Source: an uncultured Microbacterium sp. (GTDB lineage: Bacteria > Actinomycetota > Actinomycetes > Actinomycetales > Microbacteriaceae). From it: a DNA stretch of 64,000 nt. A model generated the notes under the pieces. It saw nothing but the letters and a program-made list of their open reading frames with translations. It was not told where the DNA came from and did not search any database. Both the position numbers and the translations under genes were made by a program. Positions within the stretch are counted from its first letter, which is position 1; each line of letters opens with the position of its first letter. Below, piece after piece: positions 31,813-40,223 of the stretch. The DNA lies in NCBI GenBank assembly GCA_913774845.1, contig CAJYJO010000017.1:43569-107568 (forward strand), given 5' to 3'.

Positions 31813-32268
31813 ATGACGATCGAGACGCACGACGATCCCGCGACGACCGCTGCACGCGCCGTCGAACGCCTCCGGCTCGCCGAGGCACGCCTCGCCCGCC
31901 GGCGTCAGTCGGATTGCGGGCCGAGCGAAAATGCTCGCTCCGCAATGCGGCTGATCCTCGAGCGAGCGGACGCCGGTACGAGCATCACCCCCACCGAGAT
32001 CGCACAGTCGCTCGCGATCTCGACGGCGTCCGTAACGGGGATGCTCGACCGCCTGCACGCCGGAGGCCTGATCGGATTCGTGGCCAACCCCTCCGACCGG
32101 CGCAGCAAATACGTCGTGCCCTTCGATCGGGACGCCGACATCGACACGATCGACCCCGTCACCGCCCGCATCCGCGCTTTCGCCCTCGAACTGCCCGAGG
32201 CGACCGCCGATCAGCTGGCCGCGTTCCTCGACCGGGTGCGCGAGGTCGTCGACGCGGAGTGCGCCTGA
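31813..32268 (+). CDS. MarR-family regulator
   Basis: This 151-residue protein has a MarR-type winged helix: ARSAMRLILERADAGTSITPTEIAQSLAISTASVTGMLDRLHAGGLIGFVANPSDRRSKYVV, with SDRR at the wing tip. It lacks the cysteine-rich tail of the paralogue at 14985. The ATG at 31813 follows CGAGGAG. It is divergent from copy B and its stop is five bases from the stop of the convergent copy C, so it lies between two members of the small protein family and probably regulates one or both. Confidence 0.85.
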   Translation: MTIETHDDPATTAARAVERLRLAEARLARRRQSDCGPSENARSAMRLILERADAGTSITPTEIAQSLAISTASVTGMLDRLHAGGLIGFVANPSDRRSKYVVPFDRDADIDTIDPVTARIRAFALELPEATADQLAAFLDRVREVVDAECA

Positions 32269-32272
32269 CGCC

Positions 32273-32590
32273 TCAGGCCGTCGAGCCCACCGCGTCGGGA
32301 TCGGGCTCGGCCACGACGCTCAGCCCGTGGGGCGTGCTCGCCTCGTTCATCAGGTCGTCGATCCAACGGCGGTTCAGCTGCGGCGCTCGACTGCCGTAGA
32401 AGTGGAACACCAGCGGGATGGACGGCGAGATCCACAGGGTGCGCGTGCCGCTGCCGTCGCCCATCGGGAAGTGGAACATGAACGGCTCGTTGCGGCGCAG
32501 CTTGTTCATGAAGACGACACGCAGGTGGGAGAGGGTGCGATCCTCGATGTCGAACGAATGACCCAGGGTGTTGTAAACCAGTTTTCCCAC
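32273..32590 (-). CDS. MarR-linked small protein, copy C
   Basis: This 105-residue protein is the most diverged copy. It keeps MGKLVYN at the start, IEDRTLSHLRVVFMNKLRRNEPFMF, TRTLWISPSIPLVFHF and a C-terminal WIDDLMNEASTPHGL. Two in-frame GTG codons are adjacent; the second (32590) is chosen because it lies six bases after a TAGACT -10 box, giving a leaderless start, and because it aligns with the starts of copies A and B. It is convergent with the MarR gene at 31813. Confidence 0.78.
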   Translation of the reverse strand: MGKLVYNTLGHSFDIEDRTLSHLRVVFMNKLRRNEPFMFHFPMGDGSGTRTLWISPSIPLVFHFYGSRAPQLNRRWIDDLMNEASTPHGLSVVAEPDPDAVGSTA

Positions 32591-32665
32591 CACGCGAGTC
32601 TATCGGGCAAGGTCGGATTAACTACCTGAGCGCCCCGCCCGCGCGGCTCGGCTAGAGTCGCCACC

Positions 32666-33691
32666 GTGGCGAGAACCCCCCGCACCGCGCGGCCCCGACG
32701 ACGCGTCCCCCGCGTGCTCCTCGCGATCGCCGCCGTCGTCGTCGTCGCGGGGCTCGTCGCCGCGATCGCCGCGATCGGCGGCGCGGTCACGACTCTCTTC
32801 CAGACGCTCGGGGCCACACCCCCCGCGGTCGACACCCGCATCGTGGCTCCCGACGAATCCAAGGCGGCTCAGGCGGCCAGAGCCGGACAAGGGGATGCCG
32901 CCGAGAACGACTCCGCGCAATGGCTCGCCGCGCAACCGACCACGTATTGGTTGACGCCCGAGATCGACCCGATCGACGAGGTCTGGGACCGCGTCGCCCA
33001 CCTCGCCGGAGAGGCGCGCGAGCAGGATGCGGCCCTCGCGATCGCCGTCTACGGGCTCCCCGACCGCGACTGCGGCAACCATTCCGCGGGCGGACTCGAC
33101 CCCGACGCCTACCGCGAATGGACGAACCGCATCGGCGACGCGCTGGGCAACGCCTCGGACATCCAGAAGATCGTGATCCTCGAGCCCGACAGCATCGCCC
33201 TGGCCTCCTCGTGCGGATCGATCTCCGACCGGGCCGGATATCTGCGTACGGCCGTCGAGAACATGCGCGGGGTGAACACCTGGATCTACCTCGACGGAGG
33301 GCATTCCGCGTGGCATCCGGCGTCGGAGATGGCCGATCTGCTGAGCGCCACCGGCCTGCTGCCCGAGGTGCGCGGCATCGCCCTCAACGTGTCGAACTAC
33401 CAGGACACCGCGGCCGAGTTCACCTACGCGCACGAACTGTCCGACCGCCTGGGAGGCATCCACGCGGTGATCGACACCTCTCGAAACGGCGCAGGGCCGC
33501 TCGGATCCCAGTGGTGCAATCCGAGCGAGCGTCTCGTGGGCGCTGCCGGGGGCTCCTACGGCGACGGAGTGGTCGACACGAACCTGTGGATCAAACCGCC
33601 CGGAGAGAGCGACGGAGACTGCAACGGGGGCCCCTCCGCCGGCACCTGGTGGCCCGATGCCGCAGCCGAGTTGACACGCGCGCAGCGCTGA
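32666..33691 (+). CDS. Membrane-anchored GH6-family glycoside hydrolase
   Basis: This 341-residue protein has a basic start and one N-terminal membrane helix (residues about 16-40), so it is anchored with the enzyme outside. The GH6 domain begins near residue 85 (PTTYWLTPEIDP). It has YGLPDRDCGNHSAGG with the likely acid, VILEPDSIALA, TWIYLDGGHSAW, IDTSRNGAGP and LWIKPPGESDG, all GH6 blocks of beta-1,4-glucanases. It is short, as in enzymes without a cellulose-binding module. A TAGAGT -10 box ends seven bases before the GTG at 32666 (leaderless). A GT2 polysaccharide synthase lies two genes downstream, so a role in polymer trimming is plausible. Confidence 0.87.
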   Translation: MARTPRTARPRRRVPRVLLAIAAVVVVAGLVAAIAAIGGAVTTLFQTLGATPPAVDTRIVAPDESKAAQAARAGQGDAAENDSAQWLAAQPTTYWLTPEIDPIDEVWDRVAHLAGEAREQDAALAIAVYGLPDRDCGNHSAGGLDPDAYREWTNRIGDALGNASDIQKIVILEPDSIALASSCGSISDRAGYLRTAVENMRGVNTWIYLDGGHSAWHPASEMADLLSATGLLPEVRGIALNVSNYQDTAAEFTYAHELSDRLGGIHAVIDTSRNGAGPLGSQWCNPSERLVGAAGGSYGDGVVDTNLWIKPPGESDGDCNGGPSAGTWWPDAAAELTRAQR

Positions 33692-33811
33692 GCACGGGCC
33701 AGCGCGGCGCGACTCGTGAAGTGTGTCAAGATTGCGCACGTCGCATCGCGACGCCGCGTCTCGGGGAAGTGCGCGGGCACGGTCTCGTGCCATGCGGGGA
33801 ATGTAGGTGAA

Positions 33812-34759
33812 ATGAGCGACAGCACCGAGTTGCTGAAAACAGCCGTGATCGTCGAGGACGATCCCGACATCCGGCACCTGCTCGTCGAGGTCCTGGAATC
33901 GGCCGGGTTCTCGACCGTGTCGGTCGGCAACGGCATCGACGGCGTGCGCGCCGTGCTCGCCTACCAGCCCCTCATCACCACTCTCGACGTCAACATGCCG
34001 GGCATCGACGGCTTCGAGGCCGCTCGCCGCATCCGCCAGCAGAGCGACACTTACATCATCATGCTCACCGGGCTCGAAGAAGAGGCCGACGTCGTCCTGG
34101 GCCTGGGAGCCGGTGCCGACGAGTACGTCGTCAAGCCGTTCCGCCCCCGCGAACTGCGCGCGCGCATCGAGGCGCTGTTGCGCCGTCCGCGCACCGGCGA
34201 CTCCTCCGCTCCGCCCGCCCCGCGACAGGACAGTGTCGGCCCGTCCTTCCCCACCGGCCGCATCGAGACCGCTCCCCCGGCGCCCACGGCATCCACCGCC
34301 GAGGCGCCGGCCGCGCCCGTGATCGTTCCGTCGTCGCAGGGCCCTGAGCCGCGTGCCGCCGCCGTGGGCACCGAGATCGTCAGCCGGCCCGCTGCCGGCG
34401 GACTCACCCCCACCGGCAGCGCATGGGTGGAGCATCGCGACCTGCAGCTCGACCCCGACAGCCGCCTCGTGCGCGTCGGCGGCGCGGAGCTGGATCTCAC
34501 CCGCACCGAGTTCGACCTGCTCGCGACCCTCATGGAGTCCAAGCGCCGCGTGCGCAGCAAGGCCGATCTCACCCTCGTGCTGCGCGGGGAGTCGTACGTG
34601 ACGAGCTACTTCGTGGGAGAGGCCGACAAGCGGGCCATCGAAGCCCACATGACCAACCTCCGCCGCAAGCTCGGGGACAACCCGGCCAACCCGCGGTACA
34701 TCGAGACCGTCCGCGGCGTCGGCTACCGTCTCACCTCGGAGCTGCTCGCCGCTCCGTGA
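33812..34759 (+). CDS. OmpR-type response regulator
   Basis: This 315-residue protein has an N-terminal receiver domain (acidic pair in VEDDPDIRHL, phospho-acceptor Asp59 in TLDVNMPG, Lys108 in VVKPFRP), an unusually long Pro/Ala-rich linker of about 80 residues, and a C-terminal winged helix (LDLTRTEFDLLATLM...IEAHMTNLRRKLGDN...RGVGYRL). The linker is much longer than in typical OmpR proteins. The ATG at 33812 has a modest TAGGTGAA site. No kinase gene is adjacent; the nearest is at 38559. A TCAAGATTGC element lies at 33726-33735 and recurs in the GT2 region. Confidence 0.9.
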   Translation: MSDSTELLKTAVIVEDDPDIRHLLVEVLESAGFSTVSVGNGIDGVRAVLAYQPLITTLDVNMPGIDGFEAARRIRQQSDTYIIMLTGLEEEADVVLGLGAGADEYVVKPFRPRELRARIEALLRRPRTGDSSAPPAPRQDSVGPSFPTGRIETAPPAPTASTAEAPAAPVIVPSSQGPEPRAAAVGTEIVSRPAAGGLTPTGSAWVEHRDLQLDPDSRLVRVGGAELDLTRTEFDLLATLMESKRRVRSKADLTLVLRGESYVTSYFVGEADKRAIEAHMTNLRRKLGDNPANPRYIETVRGVGYRLTSELLAAP

Positions 34760-34773
34760 GCCCCGAGCGAATA

Positions 34774-34811
34774 ACGGATGCCTCGACCCTCCCCAGGGCC
34801 GAGGCATCCGT
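34774..34811. terminator. Bidirectional hairpin between convergent genes
   Basis: A perfect 12-bp stem (34774-34785 with 34800-34811) with a 14-base loop lies between the convergent response regulator and GT2 genes, and is followed by GTTT on the plus side. It can serve both transcripts. Confidence 0.8.
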
Positions 34812-34847
34812 GTTTCCGGTCGTTCGGGTCGACCAGATCGGGGTCCG

Positions 34848-36317
34848 TCACACTTTGAAGCCGTGCTGACGACGGACGAGCTTGGAGAACATCAGGAGGG
34901 TCTGGAGCACGGTGACCACGCCGACGATGGGCCAGCCGATCCACAGGATCGAGGACTGCACCATCGGCCCGACCATGATCCAGATGACGGCGAGCGCGAT
35001 CGCGACCGCGATGAGCACGATCATGGGCGTCCAGTGGCCCAGTCCGCCGCCGCGCTCCGCCTTGGCCTGCATGGCCCAGTTGTCGACCTTCTTGCGCGAC
35101 AGGAAGCGGGTCCAGGAGCGTACGAAGTGGCTGATGCGGATCCACATGAAGATCTCGGCGGGGAAGAACAGCACCGCGAACATCACGTCGCGCCGGTTCA
35201 CGTTCTTCATGGTCCGGGCGATACGGAGGTTCAGCATCATGGCGATCACCGGCGGGATGAGCCACACGGGAGAGAAGACGAAGGCGCCGATCGACAGCGA
35301 GCCCGCCAGCAGGGTGAGGAAGGCCACACGGACGAACAGGTTGGTCAGCATCCCGAAGTTCTCGAACCACCGCAGACGCAGGTTCGGGTGGAAGGGCTGC
35401 CCCTTGGTGTCGCCGCGCTGTCCCGGCCACATGAGCTCGATCGCACCGTAGGTCCACTTGACCTGCTGGGCGTCGTATCCCGAAAGGGTCGTCATGCCGC
35501 CCACGTCGGCGCGGGCGTACGGGCTGATCTTGGTCAGGTAGCCGGCGCTCTTGATCTGCAAGGACAGCAGCGAGTCCTCCACCTCGGAGTCCTTCACCCA
35601 GGGCGAGGTCTGGTGGTTCTGCGTCATCGCGTCGCGCAGGGCATTGGTCGAGAAGATCGAGAACTGCCCGCCGAGGACGGCCATGTTGCGACCGCGCAGC
35701 ATGTTCTGCAGGTTGAAGGCGGCGAACTGGGTGCGCTGACCGGCCGTCAGGAACTTCGCCATGAGCCCCTTGATGGGCTTGTCGTCGATCGTGTAGATCG
35801 CCGAGATGCCACCGATGCGGGAGTCGGAGACCGCCTCGGTCTCGAGGTACTCGACCGCCTTGGTGTCGGCGATCGTGTCTCCGTCCACGCCGAGGAGGTA
35901 GTCGTAGCCCTCGACGAGCGAGTAGCCGTAGTTCAAGGCGCCGACCTTCTTGTCGGGGTTCTTGCCGATGTCGTGCACGAACACCTCGGTGAACTGCTCG
36001 CCGAGCTCGGTCAGCAGCTCGTGCGGCCCGCTGTACTCGCTGGCGATCTTCACGGTCGCGTCGGAGGTGTTGTTGACCACCACGTGGATGACGTCGGGCA
36101 CGCGGGTCTGAGCCAGCAGCGCCTCGATCACATCGGCGATCGACTCCTCCTCGTTGTAGGCGGGGATGACGCAGCCGATGGTCGAACGGTGCACCGAGGT
36201 GTTCTCGAGGACGGCGGCGAAGTCGTCGGCGAAACCGTGCTCCCCCGCCGATGTCAGCACGCGGGGGTGCATACCGAAATCGCCCGCCGGGGAGGTGTAG
36301 CTGCGCGCATCGGTCAT
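34848..36317 (-). CDS. Processive GT2 polysaccharide synthase
   Basis: This 489-residue protein has a GT2 domain and C-terminal membrane helices. Visible blocks are TIGCVIPAYNEEESI, the metal-binding GVDGDTIAD, VKDSEVEDSLLSLQI (ED general-base region) and QQVKWTYG, a Q-x-x-K-W variant of the processive QxxRW motif. C-terminal helices include TLLAGSLSIGAFVFSPVWLIPPVIAMML and MIVLIAVAIALAVIWIM. The N-terminal 60 residues are soluble. Such enzymes make beta-linked glycans such as poly-GlcNAc or cellulose-like polymers. The ATG at 36317 follows CAGGAAGA. The product cannot be told from sequence. Confidence 0.87.
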   Translation of the reverse strand: MTDARSYTSPAGDFGMHPRVLTSAGEHGFADDFAAVLENTSVHRSTIGCVIPAYNEEESIADVIEALLAQTRVPDVIHVVVNNTSDATVKIASEYSGPHELLTELGEQFTEVFVHDIGKNPDKKVGALNYGYSLVEGYDYLLGVDGDTIADTKAVEYLETEAVSDSRIGGISAIYTIDDKPIKGLMAKFLTAGQRTQFAAFNLQNMLRGRNMAVLGGQFSIFSTNALRDAMTQNHQTSPWVKDSEVEDSLLSLQIKSAGYLTKISPYARADVGGMTTLSGYDAQQVKWTYGAIELMWPGQRGDTKGQPFHPNLRLRWFENFGMLTNLFVRVAFLTLLAGSLSIGAFVFSPVWLIPPVIAMMLNLRIARTMKNVNRRDVMFAVLFFPAEIFMWIRISHFVRSWTRFLSRKKVDNWAMQAKAERGGGLGHWTPMIVLIAVAIALAVIWIMVGPMVQSSILWIGWPIVGVVTVLQTLLMFSKLVRRQHGFKV

Positions 36318-36412
36318 GGGGGTGTCTTCCTGTCGGCGAGGTGGCCTGTCAGCCGAATCCCACTCTGGTACGTTCACCACAAGACGACCGCCGCCCGAGA
36401 CCACCGTCCCCG

Positions 36413-36430
36413 CAAGATTCCCTCAAGATT
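36413..36430. promoter_or_regulatory. 11-bp-phased CAAGATT direct repeat
   Basis: CAAGATT occurs at 36413-36419 and 36424-36430, an 11-bp period typical of OmpR-family binding sites. The second copy lies in TCAAGATTGC, a 10-mer found also at 33726-33735 before the response regulator gene. The repeat is in the divergent region between the GT2 synthase and the GGDEF-like membrane protein gene. Binding by the response regulator at 33812 is inferred. Confidence 0.5.
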
Positions 36431-36460
36431 GCACCGTGACGCAGAAGGAGACGACCCTCT

Positions 36461-37540
36461 GTGATCGTCCTCGCTCTCCTCTCCTCGATCGCCGCCGCGG
36501 GGATCGCCCTGACCATGCTCCTCCTCACGCACGGGCGCCCCGACGACGATCGCGGCGGACCCCGCGCGGACATGGTCCGCTACTTCGGCATGGCCGCGAT
36601 CGCGGCGCTGCTGTGCGGGGCGATGAACGTGTTCGAGACGACGGGCGGCGGGGCGACGGCCGCGGCGGTCGGCAACGCCACGAACCTGCTCGCCGCGGGA
36701 CTGCTGTGGGCGGGCGCGCGACGACTGAACGGCCGCCGGGCGATCGGTGCGGTCAGCACCGGAGCCGGCGGCATCCTGATGCTGGGGCTGACCTTCCTCG
36801 TCCCCCTCGATGACGCGACCCTGCTCAAGACCGCGGGACTGGTCGTCTTCGGCGCGCTCGGCGCGCTCGAGTGCTCGCGCCGCCCGCTGAGCGAACTGCA
36901 CGGCGCCCGACTCCTGTCGTGGACGCTCAGCCTGTACGCGGCCTACAACCTGGCCCGTCTGGCGGTCGTGGCCTTCTTCGGGCGAGGGCTGCTCGTGGGC
37001 CAGGGGCCGGTGTCGGCCGAGGCCACCGCCGCGGTGAGCGCGGTCGTCATCGCCCTGGTCTCGTGGGGCGCCGTGCGGATCGGGCGACAGCTCGACGACG
37101 ACCCCGCGCCCGGGACGCGCGCCCACGACCGCGGCACCCTCCGCCGCGAGACCGCCCGCCTGATCGAGGCGCACGCCCTCGTCCGCGTGAGCGTGGTGCG
37201 CGTGCCCGAGATCGATCTCATCCGGGCGGCGCACAGCGCGGAGCGCGGCGAGACGATGCTCCGCGCGGTGGCGGATGCCGTGGACGACGCGCTCCCCGAG
37301 GTCGTCACCGGCGTTCCGGCTCGCGACTCGGTGTTCGCGGTCGCGCCGTCCACGCTCGACGCCGCCGAGGTCGAGCAGGCGGTTCGACGCGCGTTCGCGC
37401 GCCGTATGCCGACCATCGACTACGCCGACGTGCCCGACCTGACGTTCGAGCACTACCTGGCCCGTGACGTCGACGATCTGTCGCTGCTCATGGAGAGCCG
37501 GCGTCTGCGGCCCCGTCAGGGACAGCTCGGGACGGCCTGA
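36461..37540 (+). CDS. Membrane protein with a degenerate GGDEF-like C-terminal domain
   Basis: This 359-residue protein has six or seven membrane helices in its first 215 residues, then a cytoplasmic domain of about 130 residues. That domain (RVSVVRVPEIDLIRAAH...MLRAVADAVDDALPEVVTGVPARDSVFAVAP...QAVRRAFARRM) follows the order of a GGDEF domain but has no GGDEF motif. It is related in layout to the protein at 40220. The GTG at 36461 follows AGAAGGAGA at a somewhat long distance. It is divergent from the GT2 synthase; a regulatory or sensing role in polymer synthesis is plausible but unproven. Confidence 0.65.
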   Translation: MIVLALLSSIAAAGIALTMLLLTHGRPDDDRGGPRADMVRYFGMAAIAALLCGAMNVFETTGGGATAAAVGNATNLLAAGLLWAGARRLNGRRAIGAVSTGAGGILMLGLTFLVPLDDATLLKTAGLVVFGALGALECSRRPLSELHGARLLSWTLSLYAAYNLARLAVVAFFGRGLLVGQGPVSAEATAAVSAVVIALVSWGAVRIGRQLDDDPAPGTRAHDRGTLRRETARLIEAHALVRVSVVRVPEIDLIRAAHSAERGETMLRAVADAVDDALPEVVTGVPARDSVFAVAPSTLDAAEVEQAVRRAFARRMPTIDYADVPDLTFEHYLARDVDDLSLLMESRRLRPRQGQLGTA

Positions 37541-37583
37541 CCCCCGGCGGCGCAGGTCCGCGGATCGGTACGCCCCGCGGCGC

Positions 37584-38384
37584 TCACCCCTGGTCGGTGG
37601 TCTGACCCCAGCCCGGCGCGCGGCCGGTGCTGCTCTGCGTCCCCGAACCCTGGTTCGTCGGGCTCTGCCCCTGCTCCGCGGAGATCGCGATCGGCAGGTA
37701 CTGGTAGACCGTCTGCTGTGAGAACGCGTCGCTGTTCGCCGTCCCCTCGACGGCGACGTTGAGCGCGAACTCGAGGGTCAACCCGTAGGTGTCGGCGGGC
37801 AGCTGCCGGATCGAGGTGGTGGGCACGAGCAGACCACCCTGGAAGCTGTTCAGCAGCAGACCCCGGTCGGAGCGCAGGGTGTCGGTCGGCACGAGGGTGC
37901 GCGGATCGGCGCTGAACTGGAAGGGGTTCGAGACCTGTCCGTTCGTCTGCGCGGTCTGCGAGGTGATCGACACCGACGACACGTACACGCGCCGCTTCTG
38001 CGCCAGCACCGCCTTCTCGTCGACACGGTGGTCGACGACGTTCACCGCGAAACCGAGCTGCTTCTCGTTCGTCGGGGTCCACTCCATGGTCCGCTTGGGG
38101 TTCACCGCCCAGACGTCCAGGCGCACCTCGAGACCGTCGGCCACCTCGCTCGTCAGCGAGACCGATCCGTCGTACGTGAACCGCGAGTCGAAGGGCATGG
38201 CATCCGCGCTGGACTGCGGCACGGGCGTCGCGACGACCACGGACTGTGCGCCGGCGCCGATCTGGCCGGGCAGGGCGTTGAACATCTCCGCGACCTGCGT
38301 GCATCCGGTCAGCGTCGCCGGCGCCACGAGGGCGAGGACGACGGTGAGGGCGCAGGCACGAGCGCGGCGGCGAGGGGTGCTCAC
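37584..38384 (-). CDS. Putative lipoprotein, paralogue 1
   Basis: This 266-residue protein has a lipoprotein signal peptide with TLTGC (lipidated Cys28) and a beta-rich exported domain: DSRFTYDGSVSLTSEVADGLEVRLDVWAVNPKRTMEWTPT, RVYVSSVSITSQ, GLTLEFALNVAVEG. The C-terminal tail is Gln/Gly/Ser-rich. It resembles the lipoprotein at 41339 in the W-T-P-T segment, the beta-strand order and the late F-x-x-Q-T element. The GTG at 38384 follows CAGGAGA. It is divergent from the histidine kinase gene. The function is unknown; ligand or polymer binding outside the membrane is possible. Confidence 0.7.
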   Translation of the reverse strand: MSTPRRRARACALTVVLALVAPATLTGCTQVAEMFNALPGQIGAGAQSVVVATPVPQSSADAMPFDSRFTYDGSVSLTSEVADGLEVRLDVWAVNPKRTMEWTPTNEKQLGFAVNVVDHRVDEKAVLAQKRRVYVSSVSITSQTAQTNGQVSNPFQFSADPRTLVPTDTLRSDRGLLLNSFQGGLLVPTTSIRQLPADTYGLTLEFALNVAVEGTANSDAFSQQTVYQYLPIAISAEQGQSPTNQGSGTQSSTGRAPGWGQTTDQG

Positions 38385-38558
38385 GGTGTGTCTCCTGAGG
38401 GTCGGCGCAAGGGCGCAGAGGTCGCTGAACGACCATCACGCTGCGGGATGCAGGCCTCAGGGGGAGTCTGACCGGGCGACGCGAGGGTGTCCTCACGCGC
38501 GGCGAGCAGAGACAGGATGGCGCGCAGAAGACTACACCACTCTCTATACACTCGAGGA

Positions 38559-40223
38559 ATGGCATCCCTGAGGAGCGTCCGACCGGCGGTTCCTCCGGAT
38601 GGCGTCCACGAAGACGACGCGAGCCCCGGTAGCCGCACCCGCTCCGTCTGGCTGCAACAGCTCGTGCTCGGCGCGGGCGTCGTGATCACCGTCCTGCTCG
38701 TCCAGGCGCTGGAGCCGTCGCTGTTCGCACAGTGGCCGTTCTCCTCGGGCGTGGGCGTCGTCATTACCCTCACGGCCGTCGCCATCGTGGTGCCGTGGCA
38801 TCGCCTGCCCCGGGCGGCGGTGTCGGTCATCCCCCTCGGCGACATCCTGGGCATCGGCCTGCTGAGCTTCGACACCGACCTGCGCTTCGGATTCTTCTGG
38901 GTCTTCCCGATCATCTGGATCGCGACGCACTTCTCGCTCGCCTACCTCGTCCCGGCGCTCGGCTCGGTGGGCGTCATCATCGTCGTGGATGCCGCGATCG
39001 CCGACTCCGGTCCGTTGAGCGCCCTGCGCCTGATCGTCGTCCTGCTGTCGCTGACCTTCATCGCCATCACCGCCCACCTGTCGGCACGGCAGACCCGGGC
39101 GTTCAAACAGCTCCTGCGGCGGCAGGCGAGCCGCCTGCAGGGCACGCTTCAACGCGTCTCCGGACAGGAGCGGCGCGTCTCGCAGATGCTGAACGGCCTC
39201 GACACCGGCATCGCGCGGCTCTCCGCCGACGGCGAGGTACTCGCCCTCAACGACACCTACGTCGCCCTCTACGGCGTCGAGCGCGACGAGCCGCAACGCC
39301 CCGGGGCGGCGGTCGAGTACGCGACGCTGCGCGGCGAGCCGCTTCCGGAGTCCGAGCGCCCGTTCGCCCGGGCCGCGCGCGGCGAGCAGTTCGACGACGA
39401 GCGCGTCTGGCTGTTCGACCCGCACGGCGAGTGGCACGCCCTGTCGGCGTCGACGCGTCGTCTCATCTCCTCGGACGAGCCGGAGAGCACGCTCCTGATC
39501 GTCCACGACATCACCGCCTTGATCGAGTCCGAGCGGGCGCGTGAACGCCTCGCGGCGACCGTGTCGCACGAGCTGCGCAATCCCCTCACCGCGATCGTCG
39601 GCCACGCCGACCTCGCCCTCGACGACCCCGGTCTCTCTCCGAAGGTGCGCGAGCAGCTGGAGGTCATCGCCGCCGCCGGCGAGCGCATGCAGAAGCTCAT
39701 CTCCGAGATCCTCGCCACCTCGCGCGGTGTCTTCCGCGAGACCTCCGCCCCCGCGGGGGCCGACGCGAGTCGCATCATCGCCTCGTCGCTGGCGTCGTTC
39801 CGCCCCGCCGCGGCGGCCCGGCGGGTGAGCGTCGTCGACGAGCTGCCCGCGACCGCCGAGGTCGCCGGCGACGCCTTCCGTCTGCGTCAGGCCTTCGACA
39901 ACATCCTCAGCAACGCCATCAAGTACACCCCGGCGGGCGGCACCATCCGCATCTCCGGAGACGTCTCGCCCGACGACGTCATCCTGCACTTCGCCGACAC
40001 GGGTATCGGCATCCACCCCGACGACCTCCCGCACGTGTTCGATCCGTACTTCCGTGCGCAGTCGGTGCGCGAGAGTTCGACCCCCGGCACGGGCCTGGGC
40101 ATGGGCATCATCCGCAGCATCGTCGAGGACCAGGGCGGATCCCTGTTCCTCGAGAGCGAGTTGGGCGCCGGAACGACGGTGACGGTGATCCTGCCCGTCC
40201 GCAGCGAAGGCGCGCCCGCGTGA
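38559..40223 (+). CDS. Membrane histidine kinase with PAS-like domain
   Basis: This 554-residue kinase has five or six N-terminal membrane helices (residues about 30-190), a short coiled linker, a PAS-like domain (MLNGLDTGIARLSADGEVLALNDTYVALYG, from about residue 209), and HisKA and HATPase domains. The phospho-acceptor is His337 in TVSHELRNPLTAIVGH. ATP-lid motifs are NILSNAIKYTP, FADTGIGI and GTGLGMGII. A TACACT -10 box ends six bases before the ATG at 38559, so the mRNA is leaderless. The stop overlaps the next start (GTGA). The partner regulator is not adjacent; the orphan regulator at 33812 is a candidate. Confidence 0.92.
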   Translation: MASLRSVRPAVPPDGVHEDDASPGSRTRSVWLQQLVLGAGVVITVLLVQALEPSLFAQWPFSSGVGVVITLTAVAIVVPWHRLPRAAVSVIPLGDILGIGLLSFDTDLRFGFFWVFPIIWIATHFSLAYLVPALGSVGVIIVVDAAIADSGPLSALRLIVVLLSLTFIAITAHLSARQTRAFKQLLRRQASRLQGTLQRVSGQERRVSQMLNGLDTGIARLSADGEVLALNDTYVALYGVERDEPQRPGAAVEYATLRGEPLPESERPFARAARGEQFDDERVWLFDPHGEWHALSASTRRLISSDEPESTLLIVHDITALIESERARERLAATVSHELRNPLTAIVGHADLALDDPGLSPKVREQLEVIAAAGERMQKLISEILATSRGVFRETSAPAGADASRIIASSLASFRPAAAARRVSVVDELPATAEVAGDAFRLRQAFDNILSNAIKYTPAGGTIRISGDVSPDDVILHFADTGIGIHPDDLPHVFDPYFRAQSVRESSTPGTGLGMGIIRSIVEDQGGSLFLESELGAGTTVTVILPVRSEGAPA

